From JANNSW01 sp031431235 (GTDB lineage: Bacteria; Pseudomonadota; Alphaproteobacteria; Rhizobiales; Hyphomicrobiaceae), in contig JANPDA010000333.1 of NCBI GenBank assembly GCA_031431235.1, positions 1 to 25,353 of the forward strand: a stretch of 25,353 nucleotides of DNA, written 5' to 3'. A model generated the notes under the pieces. That model did not search any database and was not told where the DNA came from. It was given only the letters and a program-made list of their open reading frames with translations. Made by a program: the position numbers and the translations under genes. Shown here piece by piece: positions 1 through 9,265 of the stretch. Positions within the stretch are counted from its first letter, which is position 1. Every line of letters starts with the position of its first letter.

Positions 1-139
1 TGCCCGAGCCCGACGGGCCGACGATGTTAAAGACCTCGCCGCCCGCGATCGCCAGGTCGATCGCGTCGACGGCCAGGAACGCGCCGAAAGCCTTGCTGAG
101 GGCATCGAGCTCGAGGATGGGGGCAGGAGTGGAGGTCAC
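1..139 (-). CDS. ABC transporter ATP-binding protein, N-terminal part (PotA-like), cut by window edge
   Basis: Only the first 46 codons are in the window. The reading frame opens with GTG at 139; an in-frame TGA lies five codons upstream, so no earlier start is possible, and a weak GATGAGG stands about 10 bases before it. The peptide runs through a beta strand (ILELDALSKAF) to GPSGSG, the start of a Walker A loop, which is diagnostic of ABC ATPases. It lies downstream of, and on the same strand as, the PotD-like binding protein gene, so it most likely energises import of the same polyamine-like or amine substrate at the inner membrane. The specific PotA assignment rests on this neighbour, not on the visible residues. 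A 132-bp palindromic element separates the two genes. Confidence 0.8.
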   Translation of the reverse strand, partial: MTSTPAPILELDALSKAFGAFLAVDAIDLAIAGGEVFNIVGPSGSG

Positions 140-220
140 GCTCGGGGGGCCTCATCGCATGGGTGACACGACATTCGCACGGCTTGGGGCGACCGGCGGC
201 CGCCCCGTCTCGTCGTGCCT

Positions 221-352
221 CTAGTGTTGCCTCCCATTCATTCGATTCCGGCGACGCTGGATCAATGAATGGAAAGAGGGAACACAAACGAAGAGTTGCC
301 TAGTGGGCTGGCCATTCATTCGGGGTACCGAATGAATGAGTCGGAGCACTAG
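221..352. mobile_element. 132-bp palindromic MITE-like element, copy 1
   Basis: The ends are imperfect 24-bp inverted repeats beginning CTAGTG and ending inside in CATTCATTCG. The interior holds two further hairpins: one with CCATTCATT/AATGAATGG arms and one with CATTCATTCGG/CCGAATGAATG arms around a GGTA loop. A copy of the same length, differing at about 10 positions, lies at 9118-9249, and a shorter relative at 11399-11463. There is no ORF of its own, so it would be non-autonomous. The outer end supplies the TAG stop codon of the binding-protein gene. It separates that gene from the ATPase gene and could form a stable hairpin in the operon mRNA. Confidence 0.85.
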
Positions 353-1506
353 CCCTTCTTGGCGTTGTTCCAGATGTCGAGCAGCTTGTCGTAGTCGGGC
401 ACGATGTCGTACTCGACCGAGCCGGCCATCTCCTCCTCCAGACTGTCCCACTGGATCGCGTCCAGCTCGTCCTTGTTGAAAAGCTTGAAGCAGTCGGGAT
501 TGCCCATCTGCGCGACGGGATTGAACGTACCTTCGGCAAAGGCGACCGTGTGGGCGACATCGGGGGCCTGCACGTATTTCAGGAAGTCGGTGGCGAGCGG
601 CGAGCCGTTCGGATTGTTGACGACCGAGGTCACCTCGATCCAGGCGACGCCACCCTTGCCGCCGGCGAACGGTCCCTTCTTGGGCGTGATGCCGCGCAGG
701 TTCTTGTGGCCGTCGGCGCGGGCGGGTGAGACCGAGTAGGTGCCGCCCGTCAGGTAGAAGTCGATCTCGCCCGAGATCAGCGCCTGGTTGTTGGTCGCGA
801 TGTCGCCGACGAGCTTCTTGCCGGCGAACACGCGCTTGGCCGTCTCGGTGAACTTCACAACCTCCTCGTCGGAATGGACCTTGAAGGGATCGAAACCCGA
901 GATCGCGCAGATGTTGAAGACGTTCCAGTCGTCGGATTCGAGGATGCCGTACTTGCCGGCCATCGACGCGTCGTTCCACAGGTTCCAGCCCTGGTCCTCC
1001 GCGGTCGCACGGCTGATCTTGTCGGTGTTGACGACGAAGGAATAGGGCCCGAAGCGCTGGCACATGCCGATCAGCTCGCTGCCCGTCTCGTCCATCGCCC
1101 ATTTGTAGGGCGGTTTGAACGCCGGCATCATCTTGTCGAAATAGGGCTCCATGGCGGCGCGATCGAGCGGCCGGATCAGCTTCTCGGGCAGCATGATCTT
1201 GCGCGCCCAGGGATTGTTGACGTTGATCAGATCCCAGACGTTGATCTCGCCGGCACGCAGGCGGTTGATCATGGTCGGGTCGTTGGTCAGGCTCTCGGCC
1301 TTCACCGTCGCGCCCTTGCTCGAGCGGAACGGGTCGAGCACCTGGGGTGAGTTGTAGCCCTCCCAGCACAAGATGTTCAGCTCCTTGTCGCGCGCTGCGT
1401 GCGCCTGCCGGCTGAAGCCGAGGCCGGCGCTACCTGTCGCAGCCAATGCAGCGGCCATGGCGGTCGACTGCTGCATGAAATTGCGGCGTGAGATCGTGCT
1501 TTTCAC
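349..1506 (-). CDS. Tat-exported ABC transporter substrate-binding protein, PotD-like (polyamine/amine)
   Basis: Protein of 385 residues, normal for PotD/SBP_bac_8 proteins. The GTG start at 1506 is preceded by AGGGAG at a good distance. The N-terminus has a twin-arginine motif SRRNFM (residues 5-10), an alanine-rich hydrophobic stretch and a likely signal peptidase site after SRQAHA, so it should be folded before export to the periplasm. The mature part begins KELNILCWEGY, the first strand typical of the spermidine/putrescine-binding family, and includes NPWARKIMLPEKLIRPLD and a late YDIVPDYDKLLDIWN segment. The ligand cannot be read from sequence; polyamine, amino acid or another amine is inferred from the family and from the SpuC-like aminotransferase further along. 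The stop codon lies inside repeat copy 1, so the extreme C-terminus may have been altered by insertion. Confidence 0.9.
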   Translation of the reverse strand: MKSTISRRNFMQQSTAMAAALAATGSAGLGFSRQAHAARDKELNILCWEGYNSPQVLDPFRSSKGATVKAESLTNDPTMINRLRAGEINVWDLINVNNPWARKIMLPEKLIRPLDRAAMEPYFDKMMPAFKPPYKWAMDETGSELIGMCQRFGPYSFVVNTDKISRATAEDQGWNLWNDASMAGKYGILESDDWNVFNICAISGFDPFKVHSDEEVVKFTETAKRVFAGKKLVGDIATNNQALISGEIDFYLTGGTYSVSPARADGHKNLRGITPKKGPFAGGKGGVAWIEVTSVVNNPNGSPLATDFLKYVQAPDVAHTVAFAEGTFNPVAQMGNPDCFKLFNKDELDAIQWDSLEEEMAGSVEYDIVPDYDKLLDIWNNAKKG

Positions 1507-1611
1507 GAGCGTTTCTCCCTGAGTTTCGACGCTGTTTCTTCCAGTCTCCGACCTGGGGCGGAGGCGATCGCATGAAACGCGAGTGTGCTTTGCCCGAGGC
1601 GGGCTTGCAAG

Positions 1612-1641
1612 GCCCCTCGTCGCGCCGCCCCTCGTCGCACC
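1612..1641. repeat. Tandem 15-bp direct repeat in a divergent promoter region
   Basis: Two adjacent 15-bp units (GCCCCTCGTCGCGCC, then the same with one base changed) lie in the 230-bp gap between the divergently read binding-protein and hydrolase genes. The position suits a regulator-binding site, but nothing identifies a partner. Confidence 0.45.
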
Positions 1642-1736
1642 GAATGTCAGCTGCGCGCGGGGCGACGTTCTTGACGCGAGGCGGCGGCCACCCGACAATC
1701 GGATGACAGGGGATGTGGCGGAGGAGGGAGAACGGC

Positions 1737-2630
1737 ATGTGGCGCGAGATGGAGCCCGATCAGCGCATCGAGGTGCGCATCCCAGGGGGATACAAGGTCG
1801 TCGCCTACTCGTTCGGGCAGGGCGAGGAGACGGTGCTGTGCGTGAACGGTGGACCGGGTCTCCCATGCGACTATCTGCGGGAAGCCCATTCCTGCCTCGT
1901 CGACGAGGGTTTCCGGGTGGTCGCCTTCGACCAGCTCGGCTGCGGGCAGGCGGATCGGCCGAGCGACCCCGCGCTCTGGCGGATCGAGCGCTACGTCGAG
2001 GAGACCGAGACCGTGCGGCAGGCGCTCGGCCTCGGCCGCGTGCATCTGCTGGGCCATTCGTGGGGCGGCTGGCTCTCGATCGAGTATGGGCTCACCCACC
2101 CCGAGGCGCTGCGGACGCTCATTCTCTCCAGCACCGTCGCCGATATCCCCCACCTCACGAGCGAGCTCGACGTGCTGCGCTCAGCACTCGGCCACGAGAC
2201 GGTCGCGATGATGAAGCGGCACGAGGCCGAGGGCAGCTTCACGCATCCCGAGTATCTGGGCGCGATCGCCATTCTCAACTACCGCCACGTCTGCCGGCTG
2301 ATGGAGGCGCCGGCTCCAGTCGAGCGCTCGCTCGGCGATTGGAACATGGGTCCCTACATGGAGATGCAGGGTCCCAACGAGTTCCTCTACATCGGCAACC
2401 TGAAGGACTGGAGCCGCCTCGCCGACTTGGCGCGGATCGAGGTGCCGACCCTCATCACGCTCGGCCACTACGACGAGCAGACGCCGGCATGTGCCATGCG
2501 CATGAAGCACGAGCTCCGTGACGCCACGCTCCACGTCTTCCCGAGCTCGAGCCACCTCCCCTTCTACGAGGACCCGCAACTCTACTATCCCGTGCTGAAG
2601 GCTTTTCTCGCGCGGCATCGGGGACGATAG
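1737..2630 (+). CDS. Alpha/beta hydrolase, proline iminopeptidase-like (peptidase S33 family)
   Basis: Protein of 297 residues. The ATG at 1737 is chosen over the ATG at 1713 because a strong GGAGGAGGGAGAA stands directly before it. The oxyanion-hole motif appears as NGGPG (37-41; HGGPG in most of the family), the nucleophile elbow is GHSWGG (Ser108), and the charge relay is completed by Asp246 (GHYDEQ) and His273 (SSSHLPFYE). These are the marks of prolyl/amino-acid amidases and iminopeptidases, which release an N-terminal proline or hydrolyse amides and esters in the cytoplasm. It is divergent from the transporter gene and co-directional with the beta-oxidation genes 144 bp downstream, so it may free an acid or amine from an imported conjugate. 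That role is inference. Confidence 0.85.
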   Translation: MWREMEPDQRIEVRIPGGYKVVAYSFGQGEETVLCVNGGPGLPCDYLREAHSCLVDEGFRVVAFDQLGCGQADRPSDPALWRIERYVEETETVRQALGLGRVHLLGHSWGGWLSIEYGLTHPEALRTLILSSTVADIPHLTSELDVLRSALGHETVAMMKRHEAEGSFTHPEYLGAIAILNYRHVCRLMEAPAPVERSLGDWNMGPYMEMQGPNEFLYIGNLKDWSRLADLARIEVPTLITLGHYDEQTPACAMRMKHELRDATLHVFPSSSHLPFYEDPQLYYPVLKAFLARHRGR

Positions 2631-2774
2631 GGGGGAGCGGACGGCCGAGCGCCCGATCGTTGGCGAGGTTGCCTGGCTGTCCCCCATTGATCTCGGCTCT
2701 TTGTCTGGCAACGTCACGGGCGGCGATGGTAGCATCACGGTTGATGCGATCGTGGCCGGACCAGGGAGAGGGAA

Positions 2775-4881
2775 ATGGCGAGTGCTGACTATAGCGTCCG
2801 CGACGGGATAGCACTCGTCACGATCGACAACCCGCCGGTCAATGCCATGACGGTCGGAGTGCCGCGCGCCGTTTGCGAGGCGCTCGAGCGGGCGGGTCGC
2901 GAGCCCGAGGTCGTCGCGATCGTCATCCGCGGGGGCGGCTCGGGCACGATCGCAGGCGCCGACATCAGGATGTTCGGCAAGCCCTGGCCGGCTGGCGAGC
3001 CATCGCTCAGGGACATCATCGCGACGGTCGAGCGCAGCCCGAAGCCGGTCGCGGCCCTGATCCGCGGTCAATGCCTCGGCGGCGGGCTGGAGCTCGCCCT
3101 GAGCTGCCACTACCGCCTTGCCGCGAGCGACAGCGCGGTCGGCCAACCGGAGGTCAAGCTCGGCTTTCCACCGGGTGCGGGTGGGACTCAACGCCTGCCG
3201 CGCCTCGCCGGCGTCGAGGCCGCTCTCGCCATGATCCTCGACGGCAATCCGGTACCGGCGTTGCGCGCCCGCGATCTCGGCATCATCGATCGCGTGGTCG
3301 AGGGCGATCCGAGGGAAGCCGCGATCGCCTTCATGCGCGAGCGGGTCGCCGCTGGAGGCCCCCACGTCCTCGCCCGCGACCGTAAGCTCGAAGCCCCAGG
3401 TCCAGACTACTTCGCCGCCGAGCGCACGAAAGCCGAGAAGGCAAACCGCAATCTGAGATCGGCACAGCTCGCCTGCATCGACTGCGTGGAAGCTGCGGTC
3501 ACGCTGCCCTTCGATGCCGGCATCGCCCGCGAGCGGGCCATCTTCGAGACCTGCCTCGCGTCGGAGGAATCGCGAGCGCTGCGCCATGTCTTCTTCGCCG
3601 AGCGTGCTGCCGGCAAGGTGCCGGGCATCGGCAAACAAACTGCTGTTGCCCGGATCGCAAGTGCTGCAGTCATCGGCTCTGGCACCATGGGCACCGGCAT
3701 CGCCATGTGCTTTGCCGAGGCGGGCATCCCGGTCCATGTCCTCGACACCCATGCGCCAGCCCTCGAGCGGGGCATCGCCACGATCCGCAAGAGCTACGAG
3801 GCCAGCGCCGCCAAGGGACGCCTCTCGGCTGCGGACGTGGAGAAGCGCATGAGCCTGATCACGCCGACGAGCGTCTATGCGGACCTCGCCGGCGCCGACA
3901 TCGCGATCGAAGCGGTGTTCGAGGATATGCCGGTCAAGCGGGCAGTGTTCGCCGCGCTCGACCGAGTGCTGGAGGCGAATGCCATCCTTGCCTCCAACAC
4001 CTCTTATCTGGATGTGGACGAGATCGCGGCGTCGGTGCCGGCGCGGCTGGGACGGGTGCTCGGTCTGCATTTCTTCTCGCCGGCCAATCTGATGCGCCTG
4101 CTCGAGATCGTGCGCACGAGCTCGGCCACGCCCGAGACGGTCGCGACCGCGCTCGCACTGGCTCGCCGCCTGCGCAAGCTGCCCGTCGTCGCCGGCGTCT
4201 GCCACGGCTTCATCGGCAACCGGATGCTCACTGGCTACATCCGCGAGGCCGGCTTCCTGCTGGAGGAGGGTGCGAGCCCGCAGCAGGTCGACAAGGCACT
4301 CACCGACTTCGGCATGCCGATGGGTCCATTCGCCGTCAAGGACCTGGCCGGGCTCGACATCGGCTGGCGCAACCGCAAGGCGTTCGCCCATCTGCGCGAT
4401 GCGAGCAAACGCACCTCGCCCGTCGACGACTGGATCTGCGAGCTGGGCCGCTTCGGCCAGAAGACGGGAGCGGGATACTACCGCTACGAGCCGGGCAGCC
4501 GTGCGCCGATTCCCGATCCGCTGGTCGACGAGCTGATCCGGAAGGCGGCGAAGGAGAAGGGAATCACGCGGCGCGAGATCGGCCACGACGAGATCGTCGA
4601 GCGCTGCCTCTATCCCCTCGTCAACGAGGGCGCCAAGGTCCTCGAGGAGGGGATCGCGCTCAGGGCCAGCGACATCGACCTCGTCTGGATCAACGGCTAC
4701 GGCTTCCCGGCCTGGCGTGGCGGGCCGATGCACTGGGCCGACACGGTCGGTCTCGCCAAGGTGCTGGCGTCGGTCGAGCGGCTCGCCCGTGCCGACGACA
4801 CTTGGGAGCCCGCACCCTTGTTGAAGCGGCTCGCCACCGAAAGACGCCGCTTTGCCGATCTCGATCAGGGAGTGAGCCAGA

Positions 4882-4889
<8 letters not shown>
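2775..4889 (+). CDS. FadB-like enoyl-CoA hydratase / 3-hydroxyacyl-CoA dehydrogenase fusion
   Basis: Protein of 704 residues with the domain order of FadB and the peroxisomal bifunctional enzyme: crotonase domain (about 1-190), linker, NAD-binding 3-hydroxyacyl-CoA dehydrogenase domain (about 295-475) and two C-terminal dehydrogenase domains (about 478-575 and 610-695). Crotonase catalytic acids are Glu106 (GGGLELA) and Glu126 (GQPEVKLG), 20 residues apart as in FadB. The nucleotide site is GSGTMGTGIA (301-310) and the dehydrogenase histidine is His432 (GLHFFSP). It hydrates trans-2-enoyl-CoA and oxidises the L-3-hydroxyacyl-CoA. The ATG follows GGGAGAGGGA. Its stop overlaps the thiolase start by eight bases, so the two steps are translationally coupled. 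Confidence 0.95.
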
Positions 4890-6063
<1,174 letters not shown>

Positions 6064-6066
6064 GTG

Positions 6067-7113
6067 TCAGCGCGCCTCAGCGATCACAGCAAGCCCGGCT
6101 TCAGCCAGCAGCGGCACCCGAGCGCCCATGGATCGGGCATTGGCGCTGCTGGCATAGCCCTGCAGCGAACGCGCATGGACGCCCTGCACGATCGACGCCA
6201 GCCGGAAGATCGACAGCGCGAGGAAGTAGGACCAGTCGCCGATCCGGGCGAGGCCGGCGCAGTGCGCATAGTGCGCGAGCAACTCGGTCTCCGAGGGGAT
6301 GCCGTTCGCCGCCAGATCGAGCCCGGCGAGGCCCGGCGCCGCTGCGCCGCCGAACGGCAGGCGGAACGGCATCAGGCAATAGGCGAGATCGGCGACCGGA
6401 TGGCCGATGGTCGACAGCTCCCAGTCGAGCACGGCGACGATGCGCGGGGCAGCGGGATCGTTGATCACATTGCCGATCCGATAGTCCCCGTGCGCGATCG
6501 CGGCCCGTTCCTCGCGCGGAGTGTGGTCGGCGAGCCAAGCGCCCAGCCGATCCATGGCCGGGATCTCCTGCGTCCGAGCAGCGCTGTACTGCGCCGACCA
6601 GCGCTTGACCTGGCGGGCTGCATAGCCGTCGGGACGCCCGAAATCCCGGAGGCCGAGGCCCTGCCAGTCGAGCGCATGCAACCGCGCCAGCGTGCCGACG
6701 AGATCGCGCCAGACCAGGCGGCGTTCCGATGGCGTCAGATCGGGCATTTGCGGCTCGGCTGAGATGCGCCCTGCCACATGCTCCATCAGATAGAACGGCG
6801 TGCCGATGATCGTGCTGTCCGCGCAGAGATGCAGCATCCCCGGCACCGGCACGTCCGTCACAGCGAGCGCCGTCATGATGCGGAACTCCCGGTCGATCTG
6901 GTGGGCCTTGGGCAGCAGCGGCCCCGGCGGTTGCTTGCGCAGCACGCAGCACTCGCCCGCGCGCTCGATCAGGAAGGTCGGATTCGACTGGCCGCCGTGG
7001 AACTGCTGGACCCTCAGAGGACCACCGGCCCCAGGCAGAACCCGATCGAGATAGGTTGCGAGCCGTGCCTCGTCGAACCGGTGCTGGGGTAAGACCTCGA
7101 CCAGCTCGCTCAT
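6067..7113 (-). CDS. APH-family phosphotransferase (ACAD10/11 kinase-domain / LvaA-like)
   Basis: Protein of 348 residues. The kinase catalytic loop is HGDYRIGNV (208-216, catalytic Asp210), followed by the metal-binding motif DWELSTIGHPVADLAY (Asp230). The N-lobe has the QFHGGQSNPTFLI loop and the VLRKQPPG lysine region. This subgroup is the free-standing counterpart of the kinase domain of ACAD10/ACAD11. In Pseudomonas putida the relative LvaA, with LvaB, phosphorylates the 4-hydroxyl of 4-hydroxyvaleryl-CoA. The ATG overlaps the SDR stop (ATGA), so it is the last gene of a coupled operon with the SDR and ACAD genes. No LvaB-like small protein is seen. The likely substrate is a hydroxyacyl-CoA, not an aminoglycoside. 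Confidence 0.9.
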   Translation of the reverse strand: MSELVEVLPQHRFDEARLATYLDRVLPGAGGPLRVQQFHGGQSNPTFLIERAGECCVLRKQPPGPLLPKAHQIDREFRIMTALAVTDVPVPGMLHLCADSTIIGTPFYLMEHVAGRISAEPQMPDLTPSERRLVWRDLVGTLARLHALDWQGLGLRDFGRPDGYAARQVKRWSAQYSAARTQEIPAMDRLGAWLADHTPREERAAIAHGDYRIGNVINDPAAPRIVAVLDWELSTIGHPVADLAYCLMPFRLPFGGAAAPGLAGLDLAANGIPSETELLAHYAHCAGLARIGDWSYFLALSIFRLASIVQGVHARSLQGYASSANARSMGARVPLLAEAGLAVIAEAR

Positions 7114-7868
7114 GGCGCGATGGTCTCGCCGCCGTCGACGACGAGGCACTGACCGGTCATGTAGGCGGAGGCCTCGCTCGCGAGGAACAGCGCCGCGCCG
7201 GCGATGTCGGCGGGCGATCCGATGCGCCGCAGCGGCGTGCGGGTCTCCGCCTTCTCGCGCCGGGCCGGATCCTCCCAGAGGAGACGCGAGAACTCGGTCT
7301 CGACGAGCCCGGCGACGAGCGCGTTGACGCGAATCCCCGCCGGTCCCCACTCGACCGCGAGATTGCGCACGAGCGCGTTGATCGCAGCCTTGGAGATCGC
7401 ATAGGCGCCGAGGCCGGGAACGCCGCGCAGGCTGGCGATGCTGGAGAGCATGACGACGCTGCCCCCGCCCCGCGCCTGCATGTGAGGCAGCGCGGCGTTG
7501 CAGAGCCACAGCGGGCCCTTGAGGTTCGTCTCCATCACCTTGTCGAAGGCCGCGTCCGGCGTCTGCGCAAGTGTCGCCGAAACCGGGTTGGTTGCCGCGT
7601 TGCAGACGAGGATGTCGATCGAGCCCGTCGCCGCGATCGTGTGTGCGACTAGTTGCTCCAGATCGGCGCGACGCCCGGCATGTCCGGCGACGGCGAGACA
7701 ATCGATGCCGAGCGCCGCAAGCTCGCTCCGCGCCTGCTCGCAACTCTCGGCCTTGCGTCCGGTGATGACGACCCGGGCGCCGGCTCGCCCCAGCAGCTCG
7801 GCCGTCGCCCGGCCGATGCCGCGCGTCGCGCCGGTGACGATCGCCGTCTTGCCATCGAGGCGGAACAT
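7110..7868 (-). CDS. Short-chain dehydrogenase/reductase (SDR)
   Basis: Protein of 252 residues, a classical SDR. The nucleotide site is TGATRGIG (12-19); Asn115 lies in ETNLKG; the catalytic triad is Ser143 (LSSIAS), Tyr156 and Lys160 (YAISK). The family's usual C-terminal GQCLVVDGG is present. The ATG at 7868 has GGGAGG five bases upstream. It sits 16 bases after the acyl-CoA dehydrogenase gene and overlaps the kinase gene by four bases. Annotated alone it would be called a 3-oxoacyl reductase. In this context it may reduce or oxidise a keto/hydroxyacyl-CoA, as LvaD does for levulinyl-CoA. The cofactor and the direction of reaction cannot be read with confidence. Confidence 0.92.
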   Translation of the reverse strand: MFRLDGKTAIVTGATRGIGRATAELLGRAGARVVITGRKAESCEQARSELAALGIDCLAVAGHAGRRADLEQLVAHTIAATGSIDILVCNAATNPVSATLAQTPDAAFDKVMETNLKGPLWLCNAALPHMQARGGGSVVMLSSIASLRGVPGLGAYAISKAAINALVRNLAVEWGPAGIRVNALVAGLVETEFSRLLWEDPARREKAETRTPLRRIGSPADIAGAALFLASEASAYMTGQCLVVDGGETIAP

Positions 7869-7884
7869 GAGTGCCTCCCTGCCG

Positions 7885-9093
7885 TCACGCGAAACGGGCC
7901 AGCTCCATGCGGGCGATCGACTCCCGGTGCACCTCGTCGGGACCATCGGCGAGCCGCAGCGAGCGGGCCTTGGCATAGGCCTCGGCCAGGAACGTATCCT
8001 GCGAGACGCCGGCAGCACCATGGACCTGGATCGCGCGATCGAGCACGGCGCAGGCCATGGCGGGCGCGACCACCTTGATCATGGCGATCTCCTTGCGCGC
8101 GGCCTTGTTGCCGACGGTATCCATCATGAAGGCGGCCTTCAGCGTCAACAGCCGCGCCTGCTCGATCTCGCAGCGCGACCGGGCGATGTCCTGGCGGATC
8201 GCGCCCTGCTCGGCGAGCTTGCGGCCGAAGGCAGTACGGCTGTTGGCGCGTGCGCACATCGTCTCGAGCGCGCGCTCGGCGACGCCGATCAGGCGCATGC
8301 AATGGTGGATGCGTCCGGGCCCGAGGCGGCCCTGCGCGATCTCGAAGCCGCGGCCCTCACCGAGCAGGATGTTGGACGCGGGCACCCGCACGTGATCGAA
8401 GTTGATCTCGGCGTGCCCACCCGGCGCGTGATCGTAGCCGAACACGGTCAACGCACGCTCGATGCGGACGCCGGGCGTGTCGAGCGGCACCAGGATCATC
8501 GACTGCTGCCTGTGCTTGTGGGCGCTCGCGTCCGTGCGGCCCATGACGATGGCGATCCGGCAGCGCTCGCCCATCGCCCCCGACGACCACCACTTGCGCC
8601 CGTTGATGACATAGCTGTCGCCCTCGCGGCGGATCCCGGTTGAGATGTTGGTCGCGTCGCTGGAGGCAACCGCGGGCTCGGACATCGAGAAGCAGGAGCG
8701 GATCTCGCCAGCGAGCAACGGCTCGAGCCAGCGGGCTTTCTGCTCCTCGCTGCCATAGAGCGCGAGCGTCTCCATGTTGCCGGTATCGGGCGCGCTGCAG
8801 TTGAAGGCCTCGGGCGCGGCCGAGGACCGCCCCATGATCTCGCACAGATGCGCATAGTCGAGGTTCGTCAATCCCACGCCGTGACGCTCGTCGGGCATGA
8901 ACAGATTCCAGAGCCCGGCCGCGCGCGCCCTCGCCTTCAACTCGTCCATCAGCGGCGGGAAGCCCCAGCGCACATCGATCGCAGCGCTCTGCCGCTCCGC
9001 GTGCAGCCCCGCCTCGTTGGGCAGGATGTGGTCCGCCATGAACGCTTCGAGGCGCACCTTCAGCGCAGCGGCCTTCGCGGAGGGCTGGAACAT
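7885..9093 (-). CDS. Acyl-CoA dehydrogenase, ACAD10/11 (LvaC-like) subgroup
   Basis: Protein of 402 residues. The ATG at 9093 is chosen because AGGGAAG stands before it; the frame stays open upstream only through repeat copy 2. It has the FAD-binding middle strand (CFSMSEPAVASSDATNI, 134-150; VINGRKWWSSGA, 162-173) and the C-terminal helical domain with QVHGAAGVS (356-364). Where many family members carry the catalytic Glu in YEGT, this protein has LADGPDEVH with Asp383, as in ACAD10/11-type enzymes. Members such as LvaC can remove phosphate from a 4-phosphoacyl-CoA to give an enoyl-CoA instead of doing ordinary dehydrogenation. Its partner kinase is two genes downstream. The repeat ends 24 bases before the start and lies in the leader. 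Confidence 0.92.
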   Translation of the reverse strand: MFQPSAKAAALKVRLEAFMADHILPNEAGLHAERQSAAIDVRWGFPPLMDELKARARAAGLWNLFMPDERHGVGLTNLDYAHLCEIMGRSSAAPEAFNCSAPDTGNMETLALYGSEEQKARWLEPLLAGEIRSCFSMSEPAVASSDATNISTGIRREGDSYVINGRKWWSSGAMGERCRIAIVMGRTDASAHKHRQQSMILVPLDTPGVRIERALTVFGYDHAPGGHAEINFDHVRVPASNILLGEGRGFEIAQGRLGPGRIHHCMRLIGVAERALETMCARANSRTAFGRKLAEQGAIRQDIARSRCEIEQARLLTLKAAFMMDTVGNKAARKEIAMIKVVAPAMACAVLDRAIQVHGAAGVSQDTFLAEAYAKARSLRLADGPDEVHRESIARMELARFA

Positions 9094-9117
9094 GACAGCG
9101 GTCTTCCCTGGCTTGAT

Positions 9118-9249
9118 CTGGTGTTCCGTCCCATTCATTCGATTCCGGCGAAGCTGGATCAATGAATGGAAAGACGGAGCACAAACAAAGAGTTGGCTAG
9201 TGGGCTGGCCATTCATTTGGGGTACCGAATGAATGAGTCGGAACACTAG
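9118..9249. mobile_element. 132-bp palindromic MITE-like element, copy 2
   Basis: Same length and architecture as copy 1, with about 92% identity by eye. The right end is CACTAG and reads CTAGTGTTCCGACTC on the other strand; the left end is CTGGTGTTCC. It fills almost the whole gap between the aminotransferase stop (16 bases away) and the acyl-CoA dehydrogenase start (24 bases away). It could therefore act as an attenuating or processing hairpin between these two genes of the operon. Confidence 0.85.
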
Positions 9250-9265
9250 TGTCGCGGTGTCGCGC

